Numbered from the stretch's first letter, positions 33,701-42,610 are shown. The stretch: 50,599 nt of DNA from Pseudomonadota bacterium (GCA_021785405.1 JAJYFF010000014.1:1-50599), one strand, 5' to 3'. The notes: generated from the sequence alone by a model not told the origin. Numbers and translations are program-made.

Positions 33701-34428
33701 GGACGCGCTCCCGGGCCCGCGTCGATGTGCCGCGCGACGTCTTCCAGCGCGGTGTGGCGGATGTCCTTGCCGTGCACCATGTAGATCACGTACTCCCCGA
33801 TGTTCTTCGCGTGGTCGCCGATGCGCTCGAGCGCCCGCACGACCCACATCAGCTCGAGCGCCCGGCGGATCGACCGCGGGTCCTCCATCATGAACGTCAT
33901 GCACTGGCGCTGGATCGCCTCATACTCCTCGTCGACCATCCGGTCCTCCTGCGCGGTCAGCAAGGCGGCGCGCGAATCCATCCGCGCGAACGCGTCGAGC
34001 GCGTCGTGGACCATCTGCTCGACGTGCCGGCCGAGGTGCTTGACCTCGCGGTACTTGTCCGCCGGACGCTCCATCGTCGCGAGCCGCGAACCGATGTAGG
34101 CGATCTTCTCGACCTCGTCGCCGATCCGCTCGAGATCGGTGATCGTCTTGATGATCGCGACGATCACCCGCAGGTCGCCGGCCGCCGGCGCCCGCAGCGC
34201 GAGGATGCGGCTGCACTCCTCGTCGATCGCGACCTCCATCGCGTTCACGCGGTAGTCCTCGGTCGCGACCGCCTCGCCCAGGCGGCTGTCGCCCTCGACC
34301 AGCGCGCCGATCGCCCGGTGCAGCTGCTGCTCGACGAACCCGCCCATCTGCAGGACCTGGTTGCGTACCTTCTCGAGGTCCTCGTTGAAGCGTCGCGAGG
34401 TGTGATGCATCAGATCGGCGGTTTCCAT
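33697..34428 (-). CDS. phoU: PhoU phosphate signalling protein, second copy (phoBR operon)
   Basis: A second PhoU-family protein, directly downstream of phoR. The 243 residues hold two PhoU repeats, with [17 protein letters not shown] (about 97-113) and [21 protein letters not shown] (about 199-219) as metal/acid motifs. The start ATG 34428 fits the family N-terminus (E. coli MDSLNLNKHISGQFN region); an ATG at 34479, directly after the phoR stop, would add 17 Pro-rich residues. This copy resembles enteric PhoU more than the pst-linked one does. Whether the two have separate partners is unknown. Confidence 0.93.
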   Translation of the reverse strand: METADLMHHTSRRFNEDLEKVRNQVLQMGGFVEQQLHRAIGALVEGDSRLGEAVATEDYRVNAMEVAIDEECSRILALRAPAAGDLRVIVAIIKTITDLERIGDEVEKIAYIGSRLATMERPADKYREVKHLGRHVEQMVHDALDAFARMDSRAALLTAQEDRMVDEEYEAIQRQCMTFMMEDPRSIRRALELMWVVRALERIGDHAKNIGEYVIYMVHGKDIRHTALEDVARHIDAGPGARP

Positions 34429-34479
34429 CGGTGGTCTCGTTCCTGGCAAGGTGCGTGGCGTTGGTTCCCCGGCGTCCAT

Positions 34480-35799
34480 TTACCGCCGATCCCCGCCGCC
34501 GTCAACCGTCGGCTCACGCACGACGCGCGCCGGCGGGAAGTGCGCGGTGAAAGTGCTGCCCGTGCCCTCGACGCTCTCGACGGTGAGCCGGCCGCCGTGA
34601 CGCTGCAGCGCGTGCTTCACGATCGCGAGCCCCAGGCCTGAGCCGCCCTGGCTGCGCGAGCGCCCCGCGTCGACGCGGTAGAAGCGTTCGGTGAGCCGCG
34701 GCAGGTGCTGCGACGGGATCCCGATCCCCGTGTCCACGACCGCGAAGTGCGCGCCGGAGTCGTCGACCCGCCAGCGCAGCTCGATCCGGCCGGTCGGCGG
34801 GGTGTACTTGATCGCGTTGTCGACGAGGTTCGTGAACGCGGACTCGATCTCCCGCGCATCGCCGAGCAGCCCCGCGCGCGCCTCCAGCTCGAGGCGCACC
34901 TCGCCCGGCCGCTCGGCGCGCGCGAGCGCATCGCGCGCGAGCCGCTCGAGCAGCGCCGGCACGTCGATCGGTGCCTGCGGCGCCTCGGCGTCGTTCGCCT
35001 CGAGGCGCGAGAGCTCGAGCAGGTCCGCGATGATCGCGTTCATGCGCTGCGCCTGCGCGCGCATGTCGCGGATCGGCGAGCGCCACACCGGGTCGATCGC
35101 GGGGTCCTCGGCGAGCGTGTCGAGGTAGCCGGCGATCACCGTCAGCGGCGTGCGCAGCTCGTGCGAGGCGTTCGCGACGAAATCCTTGCGCATCGCCTCG
35201 AGGCGGCGCTGCTCGGTCACGTCGCGCGCGAGCAGCAGCGACTGGCCGGCCCCGTACGGGACGATCTGCAGCGCGAGATAGGACTCGGTGTCGGTCGGCG
35301 GACGCATCACGAGCGGCGCGGCATAGTCGTTCGAGTGCAGGTAGCGGATGAACTCCGGCGCGCGGATCAGGTTGTCGATCCGCAGGCCGACGTCGACCGG
35401 GCGCTTCAGCCCGAGCAGGCTCGCCGCCCGGCGGTTGAACCAGACGATCTCGTGCTGCCCGCCGAGCACGATCACCCCGTCCGGCAGCGCCGCGGTCGAG
35501 CGGCGCAGCTCCCGGAACAGCTGCGCGAGGCGTTGCTTGTGGTATTGCTTGCGCCGGTACAGGCGCACGATCTGGGTCACGACGTCGCCCCAGATCCCGC
35601 CGATCGCCGGTGGATCGAGCTGCGAGCGCAGCCGCAGCCACCGCTCGAGGAGGTACAGATTGCGCAGCTGCCACCCGAGGTACAGCCCGAACGCGATCAC
35701 GACGCCGAGCCACGGCGGCCCGACGAACAGCCCGAGGATCAACCCCAGCCCGACGACGAGCGCGAGGCGGGCGAGCGCGAACGTCCAGACGGCCTTCAT
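34480..35799 (-). CDS. phoR: phosphate regulon sensor histidine kinase PhoR
   Basis: Inner-membrane kinase/phosphatase for PhoB, controlled through PstSCAB-PhoU rather than by a periplasmic sensor. The 439 residues match E. coli (431). Two N-terminal membrane helices (about 8-26 and 30-48) carry almost no periplasmic loop; then a charged region, a PAS domain (about 100-200), HisKA with His213 in ANASHELRTPL, and a HATPase with N-box (AFTNLVDNAIKYT), G1 (VVDTGIGI) and G2 (GGSGLGLAIV). It follows phoB by 54 bases. Confidence 0.96.
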   Translation of the reverse strand: MKAVWTFALARLALVVGLGLILGLFVGPPWLGVVIAFGLYLGWQLRNLYLLERWLRLRSQLDPPAIGGIWGDVVTQIVRLYRRKQYHKQRLAQLFRELRRSTAALPDGVIVLGGQHEIVWFNRRAASLLGLKRPVDVGLRIDNLIRAPEFIRYLHSNDYAAPLVMRPPTDTESYLALQIVPYGAGQSLLLARDVTEQRRLEAMRKDFVANASHELRTPLTVIAGYLDTLAEDPAIDPVWRSPIRDMRAQAQRMNAIIADLLELSRLEANDAEAPQAPIDVPALLERLARDALARAERPGEVRLELEARAGLLGDAREIESAFTNLVDNAIKYTPPTGRIELRWRVDDSGAHFAVVDTGIGIPSQHLPRLTERFYRVDAGRSRSQGGSGLGLAIVKHALQRHGGRLTVESVEGTGSTFTAHFPPARVVREPTVDGGGDRR

Positions 35800-35853
35800 C
35801 CGCTAGGCTTTTATCAAATTTTCGCGCGGCGTGCGTCGATCCGGGCGCGCGCC

Positions 35854-36552
35854 TCAGCCCTCGCGCGCGGAGAACCGGTACCCGGAGCCGCGCACCGTCT
35901 GGACCAGCCGATCGAGCGCGAACGGCTCGAGCGCCCGGCGCAGCCGCCGGATGTGCACGTCGACGGTGCGCTCCTCGACGTAGGTGTTGCCGCCCCAGAC
36001 CCGGTCGAGCAGCTGGCCGCGGCCGAACACGCGCTCGGGATGGGTCATGAAGAAATGCAGCAGGCGGTACTCGGTCGGGCCGAGCGCGACCTCGGCGTCG
36101 CCGGCGCTCACCCGGTGGCTCGAGTCGTCGAGCCGCAGGCCTTCGAACTCCAGCACGTCCTCACCGCCCGCGGGCGATGCGCGGCGCATCACCGCCTGGA
36201 TCCGCGCGAGCAGCTCGCGCGGCGAGAACGGCTTCGTCACGTAGTCGTCGGCGCCGCCCTCGAGGCCGCCGACCTTGTCCTGCTCCTCGGCGCGCGCGGT
36301 CAGCATGATCACCGGAATGTCCTCGGTCTCCTTGTCGCGCTTCAGCGACCGGGTGAGCTCGAGGCCGCTCATGTCGGGCAGCATCCAGTCGACCAGCATC
36401 AGGTCGGGGCGCTGGTCGACGAGGCTCGCGCGGGCCGAACGGCAGTCCTCGGCCTCGCTGACCTCGTAGCCGGCGCGGCGCAGTCCGAACGCGACCAGGT
36501 CGCGGATCGGTTTTTCGTCCTCGACGATCAGGATGCGCTTCGCGGTCATCAT
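35854..36552 (-). CDS. phoB: phosphate regulon response regulator PhoB
   Basis: OmpR-family activator of the Pho regulon. The 232 residues include a receiver domain with the acidic pocket VEDE (10-13), the phosphoacceptor Asp55 in LVDWMLPD, Thr in LTAR and Lys in YVTKPFS; then a winged-helix DNA-binding domain (about 130-230) with [14 protein letters not shown]. It begins [13 protein letters not shown]; either ATG may start. A Pho box precedes it, so it should be autoregulated. Confidence 0.97.
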   Translation of the reverse strand: MMTAKRILIVEDEKPIRDLVAFGLRRAGYEVSEAEDCRSARASLVDQRPDLMLVDWMLPDMSGLELTRSLKRDKETEDIPVIMLTARAEEQDKVGGLEGGADDYVTKPFSPRELLARIQAVMRRASPAGGEDVLEFEGLRLDDSSHRVSAGDAEVALGPTEYRLLHFFMTHPERVFGRGQLLDRVWGGNTYVEERTVDVHIRRLRRALEPFALDRLVQTVRGSGYRFSAREG

Positions 36553-36584
36553 CGATTCCCGTATGGCGGATTTCTTACACGCGC

Positions 36585-36618
36585 ATTACAGCGCCCGGAT
36601 GTGACAGAACGGTGACGG
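36585..36618 (-). promoter_or_regulatory. Pho box and -10 of the phoB promoter
   Basis: Minus strand CCGTCAC-CGTT-CTGTCAC (36618-36601), two 7-base repeats with a 4-base spacer, then 10 bases and TGTAAT (36590-36585), five of six matches to TATAAT. The design is the same as at pstS. Leader length would be about 26-28 bases. This makes phoBR a PhoB-activated, self-amplifying operon. Confidence 0.83.
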
Positions 36619-36648
36619 ACCCTGCCCCGGACAGCCTGCCACCCGGCC

Positions 36649-37329
36649 TCAAACGCCCCGCTCCGCCTCGGTCGCGGCGACCTTGTCGCGCACGTACAGC
36701 GGCGCGAGCGCCGCCGGATCGATCGCCTCGCCCGCGGCGACGCGCAGTGCGCCGAGGCGCGCGAGATCGCGCGCATCCGGAAGCGCGCGCGCGTCGGGCT
36801 CGGTCACCTCGACGCCGGCGAGCGCCGCGAGGCGCGGATAGGCCGAGAAGCCGCGCCCGATCCCGCGGCGCGGCGCGGGCGCCTCCGGGCGCACCGATCC
36901 GACCGGACCGACGCGCGGCGCGATCAGCGACGCGACGCCGCGTCGCGGATCGGGGCGGTAGCACCCCCAGTACACCTCCGCCATCCGCGCATCGAGACAC
37001 GCGAGCACCGGGCCGGTCGCGATCGCGCGCCACGCGAGCGCCTCGAGGGTCGCGATCGGCACGACCGGGAGCGTCGCGCCGAACGCGAGGCCCTGTGCGA
37101 CCGCGACGCCGAGCCGCACGCCGGTGAACGCGCCGGGCCCGACGCCCGCGGCGATCGCATCGAGCGCCGCGGGCCGCAGGCCCGCCTCGGCGAGCACCGC
37201 GTCGATGAGCTCGAGGAGCCGTTCGGCCTGGCCGCCGGCGGGCTCCTCGTAGCGGTGGATCAAATGGTCATCGACCAGCAGCGCCGCGGAGCACGCTTCG
37301 GTCGAGGCATCGAGCGCGAGCAGGCGCAT
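36649..37329 (-). CDS. tsaB: tRNA t6A37 biosynthesis protein TsaB
   Basis: Non-catalytic ASKHA-fold partner of TsaD in making threonylcarbamoyladenosine at position 37 of ANN-decoding tRNAs. The 226 residues start LLALDASTEACSAAL (3-17), and GPGAFTGVRLGVAVAQGLAFG is the family signature. The start ATG 37329 is 4 bases after the yoaA-type helicase stop. The yoaA-tsaB neighbourhood is also found in E. coli. The C-terminal half is the variable region and looks normal. Confidence 0.94.
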   Translation of the reverse strand: MRLLALDASTEACSAALLVDDHLIHRYEEPAGGQAERLLELIDAVLAEAGLRPAALDAIAAGVGPGAFTGVRLGVAVAQGLAFGATLPVVPIATLEALAWRAIATGPVLACLDARMAEVYWGCYRPDPRRGVASLIAPRVGPVGSVRPEAPAPRRGIGRGFSAYPRLAALAGVEVTEPDARALPDARDLARLGALRVAAGEAIDPAALAPLYVRDKVAATEAERGV

Positions 37330-37333
37330 CGGC

Positions 37334-39298
37334 TCAGTGCGCCCGCGCCGCGGCCGAGCCCGGCGCGGCCGCGCCGTGCAGGCGCTCGACGAGGAAGCGC
37401 GCCGCATCCGCCGCCACGGTGACCACCGGGATCGGCGGCAGCGCTTCGAGGAACGCCCGGCCGTAGGACTTGCGCGTGATCCGCGGATCGCCGATCACGA
37501 TCACGCCGAAGTCCTCGACGTCGCGGATCAGGCGGCCGACGCCCTGCTTCAGCGCGAGCACCGCCTGCGGCAGCTGGTGCTCGGTGAACGGGTTCCCGCC
37601 GCGCCGGCGGATGCCCTCGAGCCGCGCGGCGAGCAGCGGGTCGTCCGGCGCGGCGAACGGCAGCTTGTCGATCGCGACGATCGCGAGCGCCTCGCCCTTC
37701 ACGTCGACGCCTTCCCAGAAGCTCCCGGTCGCGAGCAGCACCGCGTTGCCGAGCTCCCGAAAGCGCGCGAGCAGCGCCTCGCGCGGCGCCTCGCCCTGCA
37801 CGAGCAGCGGGAACGGCGGCGCCGGGAAGCGCCGCTTGAGACACAGGATCCCCTCGGCGAGCGCGCGATGGCTGGTGTACAGCAGGAACGCGCGGCCGCC
37901 GCTCGCCTCGAGCAGGGGCGCGCAGGCGTCGATGAACGCGGCCGGATAGCCCGGCGAGGCGGGCTCGGGCATCCCGGGCGGCAGGAACAGCCGTGCCTGC
38001 TCGCGAAAGTCGAACGGGCTCGCGATCGCGAGCGTGCGGGCGTCCTCGAACCCGATCCGCGCCGCGAAATGCGAGAAGTCGCCCGCGATCGCGAGCGTCG
38101 CCGAGGTGAAGATCCAGGTCGCGCCGCCATCATCGACCGCCGCGCGCAACCGCGCAGCGACCTCGAACGGCGTGAACTGCAGCGCGAAGCCGCCGTGGGC
38201 CGCCTCGGCCCAGCGCAGCCCGTTCGTGTCCTCGGTCGCGACCAGCTCCGCGAGCGCCGCCGCGCTCGCCCGCGCGCGGCGCACGCAGTTCGCGACGCCG
38301 GCGCCGGCGCCGAGCGCTTCGAGTTCGGTCGCGAGCGCGCCGAGGTCCGCGCCGAGATCCTCGATCCCGTCGAGGAACCCCGCCGGGAGCTGCGACCAGT
38401 CGACCCGCGGCGCGCGCCCGGCGAGATCGCGGCCCAGCTCCGCGGCGCGCGCCTCCAGCCGGTCGAACTCCTGGATGAGCGGCGCCGCGTCCGCGCCGGC
38501 CGCGCCCAACTCGGCGAGCGCGTCGCGGCGGATCGCGTCGAGCTGCCGGGCGTGCCACGCGCGGCCGAAGAACTGCGTCGCGATCTCCGGCACTTGATGG
38601 GCCTCGTCGAGGATCACCGCGTCGGCGCCGGGCAAGAGGTCGCCGAAACCCTCCTCCTTCAACGCCAGATCCGCGAGCAACAGGTGATGGTTCACGACGA
38701 CGACGTCGGCGGCCTGGGCCGCGCGGCGCGCCTCGAGCACGTGGCAGTGGTGCGCGTGCGCGCACTCCGCGCCGAGACAGTTGTCGCGCGTCGAGGTGAT
38801 CCGCGGCCACAGCGGCGAGCGCTCCGGCAAATCCGCGAGCTCGGCGAGATCGCCGGTCTTCGTCGACGCCGCCCAGCGCTCGACGCGCACGAGCGCGCGC
38901 GCGGTCGCACGCTCGAAGCCCGGCAGCGCGCGCTCGCGGGTCGCGAGCTCCAGCCGGTGGCGGCACAGGTAGTTCGCACGGCCTTTCAGCAGCGCGACCT
39001 GCGCCGGGCTGCCGAGCGCGCGCGCGAGCAGCGGCAGGTCGCGGTGATAGAGCTGGTCCTGGAGCGTGCGCGTCCCGGTCGACAGGATCACCCGCCGCCC
39101 GGACAGCAGCGCCGGGACGAGGTAGGCGAAGGTCTTGCCGGTCCCGGTGCCCGCCTCGACGATCAAGGGCTCGGCGAGCGCGAGCGCGCGCGCGACCGCC
39201 GCCGCCATGGCGGACTGCTCCGGCCGGACCCGATAGCCCGGCCACGCGTGCGCGAGCGGGCCGGACGGGGCGAAGCACTCCGCGACGTCGTTCAGCAT
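37334..39298 (-). CDS. yoaA: DinG/YoaA-type ATP-dependent DNA helicase with Fe-S cluster
   Basis: XPD-like superfamily 2 helicase; the E. coli protein YoaA works with the Pol III chi subunit in damage tolerance. The 654 residues show Walker A GTGTGKT (50-56), STGTRTLQDQLYHRDLP, the 4Fe-4S ligands Cys112, Cys174, Cys179 and Cys185, the DEAH box (231-234), and the C-terminal motifs LLYTSHRAL, ATGSFWEGVDVKGE and QGVGRLIR. The name follows E. coli because of length and the adjacent tsaB; DinG proper is longer. It is separated by 10 bases from the DUF11-like gene upstream. Confidence 0.93.
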   Translation of the reverse strand: MLNDVAECFAPSGPLAHAWPGYRVRPEQSAMAAAVARALALAEPLIVEAGTGTGKTFAYLVPALLSGRRVILSTGTRTLQDQLYHRDLPLLARALGSPAQVALLKGRANYLCRHRLELATRERALPGFERATARALVRVERWAASTKTGDLAELADLPERSPLWPRITSTRDNCLGAECAHAHHCHVLEARRAAQAADVVVVNHHLLLADLALKEEGFGDLLPGADAVILDEAHQVPEIATQFFGRAWHARQLDAIRRDALAELGAAGADAAPLIQEFDRLEARAAELGRDLAGRAPRVDWSQLPAGFLDGIEDLGADLGALATELEALGAGAGVANCVRRARASAAALAELVATEDTNGLRWAEAAHGGFALQFTPFEVAARLRAAVDDGGATWIFTSATLAIAGDFSHFAARIGFEDARTLAIASPFDFREQARLFLPPGMPEPASPGYPAAFIDACAPLLEASGGRAFLLYTSHRALAEGILCLKRRFPAPPFPLLVQGEAPREALLARFRELGNAVLLATGSFWEGVDVKGEALAIVAIDKLPFAAPDDPLLAARLEGIRRRGGNPFTEHQLPQAVLALKQGVGRLIRDVEDFGVIVIGDPRITRKSYGRAFLEALPPIPVVTVAADAARFLVERLHGAAAPGSAAARAH

Positions 39299-39308
39299 CG
39301 GCGCGGCC

Positions 39309-39854
39309 TCAGCGCAGCACCGCGGTGTAGCGCAGGTACGCGACCGATCCGGACTGCAGCGGATCCTCGAGCACCCAGCACAGGTTGGTGTAATCGGCCG
39401 CCGTCGCCGGTCGCGGCCGGCCGTCCGCCCCGGCCACGCGCAAGCGGCCCGGCGCGGCGTACGTGCGCCCGCCGTCGACCGAGAAAGTGATCCTCGCGCC
39501 GGGGCCGACCGCGGTGTCCACGACGTAGCGCATCCGGTCCGGGATCGGCGTGGTCACCACGACCCCGGTCACCGGCAACTGACCGAGATTGGTCACGCGC
39601 AAGGTATAGATCACCGGATCGCCCGCGACGACGCGGTTCGCCGGAACGAGTTGGATCCGGGCGTGACCGTCGACGACGACGTGGCGCTCGACCGCGGCGG
39701 TGGTCGCGACCCCGATCGTGCCGCTCGGGATCGTCGTCGGCGCGGGCCCCGGCGGGGGCGAGGCCTGCGCGAGCGCCGCGCGGGCGAGCACGCAGGCCCC
39801 CGCCGCCGCGAGCGCGACCGCCGGTCGTCGAGCCGATTTTCGGTGTAAATCCAT
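39309..39854 (-). CDS. small exported protein with a DUF11-like repeat
   Basis: I do not recognise a specific gene. The 181 residues begin with a Sec signal peptide (about 1-29, LAAAGACVLARAALA), a Pro/Thr-rich stretch (31-45), then a single immunoglobulin-like domain resembling DUF11: VIYTLRVTNLGQLPVTGVVV, TTPIPDRMRYV, with a GGRTYAAPGRL loop. No membrane anchor, lipobox or sorting signal is seen, so it should be periplasmic or surface-released. It starts from ATG with no clear SD. It is divergent from pckG and only 10 bases from yoaA. Function unknown; its reading is supported by codon use and the signal peptide. Confidence 0.8.
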   Translation of the reverse strand: MDLHRKSARRPAVALAAAGACVLARAALAQASPPPGPAPTTIPSGTIGVATTAAVERHVVVDGHARIQLVPANRVVAGDPVIYTLRVTNLGQLPVTGVVVTTPIPDRMRYVVDTAVGPGARITFSVDGGRTYAAPGRLRVAGADGRPRPATAADYTNLCWVLEDPLQSGSVAYLRYTAVLR

Positions 39855-39881
39855 GATCTAAGAGGATTTTATACGTATGTT

Positions 39882-39889
39882 AGTATAAT
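39882..39889. promoter_or_regulatory. overlapping divergent -10 elements, pckG and DUF11-like gene
   Basis: The 64-base gap is strikingly AT-rich against its surroundings. Plus strand TATAAT (39884-39889) would serve pckG; minus strand TATACT (39887-39882) would serve the DUF11-like gene, with TTCAGC as a weak -35 17 bases away. The two overlap by four bases, so the polymerases should compete. No good -35 is seen for pckG. Confidence 0.45.
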
Positions 39890-39908
39890 TGCTTTACAGT
39901 CGGCGCTG

Positions 39909-39913
39909 AAGGA
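39909..39913 (+). promoter_or_regulatory. Shine-Dalgarno of pckG
   Basis: AAGGA with a 5-base spacer to the ATG at 39919. Confidence 0.65.
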
Positions 39914-39918
39914 CACCC

Positions 39919-41697
39919 ATGGCGATCGCTCCGCATTCGCTCGAGCACCTGTCATCGATCAGCCACGAAGTCGCCGCCTGGGTCGCCGAGGTCGCGCAGC
40001 TGACCGTGCCGTCGGCCGTGCATTGGTGCGACGGGAGCGATGCCGAGTTCCGAATGCTGCAGCGTGGGCTCGTGTCGTCGGGCGAGCTCATCCCGCTCAA
40101 CGAGAGCGCTTATCCGGGCTGTTTCCTGTATCGCTCCGACCCGACCGACGTCGCGCGCGTCGAACACCTGACCTTCGTGTGCACCCGCAGCCGCGACGAC
40201 GCGGGTCCGAACAACCTGTGGATGGCGCCCGCCGAGGCGCACCGCAAGCTCGACGACCTGTTCCGCGGCTGCATGCGCGGGCGCACGATGTACGTGATCG
40301 CGTACTGCATGGGCCCGCTCGACTCGCCGCTCGCACGCTGCGGCGTGGAGATCACCGACAGCCCCTACGTCGTGCTCAACATGCACTTGATGACCCGGAT
40401 GGGGCGCGCGGCGCTCGAGCGCATCGGCCGCGAGGGCTCGTTCGTCAAAGGGCTGCACTCGACCGGCGAGCTGGATCCGGCGCGGCGCTTCATCATGCAC
40501 TTTCCCGAGGAGTCGACGATCAAGAGCTTCGGGTCGGGCTACGGCGGCAACGCGCTGCTCGGCAAGAAGTGCCACGCGCTGCGGATCGCGAGCTGGCAGG
40601 CGCGCCGCGAGGGTTGGCTCGCCGAGCACATGCTGATCGCCGGGATCGAGAGCCCGGACGGACGGACCCGCTACGTCGCCTGCGCGTTCCCGTCGGCCTG
40701 CGGCAAGACGAACCTCGCGATGCTGATCCCGCCGGCGAGCTACCCGGGCTGGAAGATCTGGACCGTCGGCGACGACATCGCGTGGCTGCACCCGGGGCGC
40801 GACGGGCGGCTCTACGCGATCAACCCGGAATCCGGCTACTTCGGCGTCGTGCCGGGCACGAACCCGAAGACCAACCGCAATGCGTACGAGACGATCCGCC
40901 GCGACACGATCTTCACGAACGTCGCGCTGACCGCGGGCGGGGAGCCGTGGTGGGAGGGCCTGCACGAGGGCCAGCCCGCGTTCGACTGGCGCGGGCAGCC
41001 GTACGACCCGGCAAACGGTCCGGCCGCGCACCCGAACTCGCGCTTCACGGTCGCCGCGAAACGCAATCCGAGCTACACGCGCACGGCCGAGGACCCGGAC
41101 GGCGTGCCGATCTCGGCGATCGTGTTCGGCGGCCGGCGCCGCACGCTCGCGCCGCTCGTCTATCAGGCGCGCAGCTGGAACCACGGCGTGCTGGTCGGCG
41201 CCTCGGTCGCCTCCGAGACCACCGCCGCCGCGACCGGCGAAGTCGGCGTGGTGCGCCGCGACCCGATGGCGATGAAGCCGTTCGCCGGCTACAACTTCGG
41301 CGACTACTGGGATCATTGGATCAAGGTCGGGGCGCGCCTCGAGCACCCGCCGCAGATCTTCCACGTGAACTGGTTCCGCCAGGGCGCGGACGGGAAGTAC
41401 CTGTGGCCGGGGTTCGGCGAGAACCTGCGCGTGCTGCGCTGGATGCTCGATCGCTGCGACGGCAGCGCGGGCGCGGTCGACACGCCGATCGGGCACCTGC
41501 CCGGGCCGACCGACCTCGACGTGCACGGGCTCGACCTGCATGAATCGACGATCGAGGAGCTACTCGCGGTGGACCGGGACGCGTGGCGCGGCGAGTTCGA
41601 CGCGATCGGCGCCTACCTCGGCGAGTACGGCGAGCGGCTCCCGCAAGCGCTCGCCAGAGAGCTGCACGAATCGATGCAACGCCTGCACGCGCGCTGA
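39919..41697 (+). CDS. pckG: phosphoenolpyruvate carboxykinase (GTP)
   Basis: Converts oxaloacetate and GTP to PEP, CO2 and GDP; first committed step of gluconeogenesis. The 592 residues match GTP-class enzymes, not the ATP class of E. coli. The reactive P-loop is FPSACGKTN (257-265), with the hyper-reactive Cys261 diagnostic of the GTP class; GDDIAWL (kinase-2), the PGTNPKTN loop, and the R-loop/substrate region PAEAHRKLDDLFRGCMRGRTMY are visible. It is the only plus-strand gene in the second half of the window and converges on the cyclase gene with a 13-base gap. Confidence 0.97.
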   Translation: MAIAPHSLEHLSSISHEVAAWVAEVAQLTVPSAVHWCDGSDAEFRMLQRGLVSSGELIPLNESAYPGCFLYRSDPTDVARVEHLTFVCTRSRDDAGPNNLWMAPAEAHRKLDDLFRGCMRGRTMYVIAYCMGPLDSPLARCGVEITDSPYVVLNMHLMTRMGRAALERIGREGSFVKGLHSTGELDPARRFIMHFPEESTIKSFGSGYGGNALLGKKCHALRIASWQARREGWLAEHMLIAGIESPDGRTRYVACAFPSACGKTNLAMLIPPASYPGWKIWTVGDDIAWLHPGRDGRLYAINPESGYFGVVPGTNPKTNRNAYETIRRDTIFTNVALTAGGEPWWEGLHEGQPAFDWRGQPYDPANGPAAHPNSRFTVAAKRNPSYTRTAEDPDGVPISAIVFGGRRRTLAPLVYQARSWNHGVLVGASVASETTAAATGEVGVVRRDPMAMKPFAGYNFGDYWDHWIKVGARLEHPPQIFHVNWFRQGADGKYLWPGFGENLRVLRWMLDRCDGSAGAVDTPIGHLPGPTDLDVHGLDLHESTIEELLAVDRDAWRGEFDAIGAYLGEYGERLPQALARELHESMQRLHAR

Positions 41698-41704
41698 GCG
41701 CGCG
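41688..41704. terminator. hairpin across the pckG stop codon
   Basis: CGCGCGC (41688-41694), loop TGA (the pckG stop, 41695-41697), GCGCGCG (41698-41704): a perfect 7-bp stem between convergent pckG and the cyclase gene. There is no T-tract. The loop is only three bases, so the end pair may open. It may act as a weak bidirectional terminator. Confidence 0.4.
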
Positions 41705-41710
41705 GTCCGC

Positions 41711-42610
41711 TCACTCCTCGCAACGATAGCGGATCACCTGCGAGGAGTTGCTGTCCGGCGCGCGGCCGAGGCCGATCAGTCCCTCGCCGCGGATCTGCAT
41801 CGAATCGCGCCGCACGAACGCCTCCTCGCCGTCGTTGCCGACGACGAACGTGCCGTTCGTGCTCTGATCGACGAGCAGGAACTTGTTGCGGCTGATCTCG
41901 ACGCGCGCGTGCAGCCGCGAGATCAGGTTGCCCTTCACGACGAGGTCGTTCTCCTCGGCGCGGCCGATGCTCACGTTCGCGCGCGCCTCGTCGACCACGA
42001 CCTCCTGGCCCTGGTAGCGCAGCCGCAGCCGCAGCGGCCGCGGCGCGTGCTCGCGCGCGGCGATCTGGGGCACCATGCTGGTCACGTCCTCCGGCTGCCA
42101 GAGCACTTCGTAGAGCGCGACCTCGCTGCTGCGGCCCTTCAGCGTCGCGACGTCGATCTGGCGCACCGCCGCACGCCATTCCGAGGCGAGGTGCTCGACG
42201 GTCGTCGCCGTCGTCATGATCTGGCCGGCCTTCGCCTGGCTCGTCATCCGGTTCGCGGTGTGGACCGCCGCGCCGAAGATGTCGCGCTGCTCGGCGACGA
42301 CCGGGCCGTAGTTGCAGCCGATCCGGATCGCGACCGCGTGCTCGCCGATTTTCAGGCCCGGGTGCGTGGTGATCTCCCGCTGCATCTGGGCCGCGGCGTT
42401 CAACGCGTCGTCCGCGGTCGGGAAGGTCGCCATCACCTCGTCGCCCATCGTCTTGATCACGGTACCGTGGTGCTGCTCGGTCGCCCCGCGCATCACGTCG
42501 ATGCAGATCCCGACCATGTCGCGCGCGCGCAAGTCGCCGAGCTGTTCGTAGAGCTTGGTGCTGCCGACGACGTCGGCGAACAGGATCGCAACTTCGACTT
42601 CGTTTCCCAT
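41711..42610 (-). CDS. class III adenylate/guanylate cyclase with C-terminal FHA domain
   Basis: Predicted soluble nucleotide cyclase fused to a phosphothreonine-binding FHA domain. The 299 residues divide into the cyclase homology domain (about 5-170) and FHA (about 195-290). Metal ligands Asp13 (FADVVGST) and Asp57 (MGDEV), purine-site Lys53 and Asp110 (RDIFG) and transition-state Arg121 are present, but the transition-state Asn is His117 (AVHTANRM). FHA shows SIGRAEENDLVV, SRLHARVEIS and DQSTNGTFV. I chose ATG 42610; an earlier start would fall in the AT-rich promoter. Activity and nucleotide are uncertain; it could have become a pseudo-cyclase signalling scaffold. Confidence 0.9.
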   Translation of the reverse strand: MGNEVEVAILFADVVGSTKLYEQLGDLRARDMVGICIDVMRGATEQHHGTVIKTMGDEVMATFPTADDALNAAAQMQREITTHPGLKIGEHAVAIRIGCNYGPVVAEQRDIFGAAVHTANRMTSQAKAGQIMTTATTVEHLASEWRAAVRQIDVATLKGRSSEVALYEVLWQPEDVTSMVPQIAAREHAPRPLRLRLRYQGQEVVVDEARANVSIGRAEENDLVVKGNLISRLHARVEISRNKFLLVDQSTNGTFVVGNDGEEAFVRRDSMQIRGEGLIGLGRAPDSNSSQVIRYRCEE

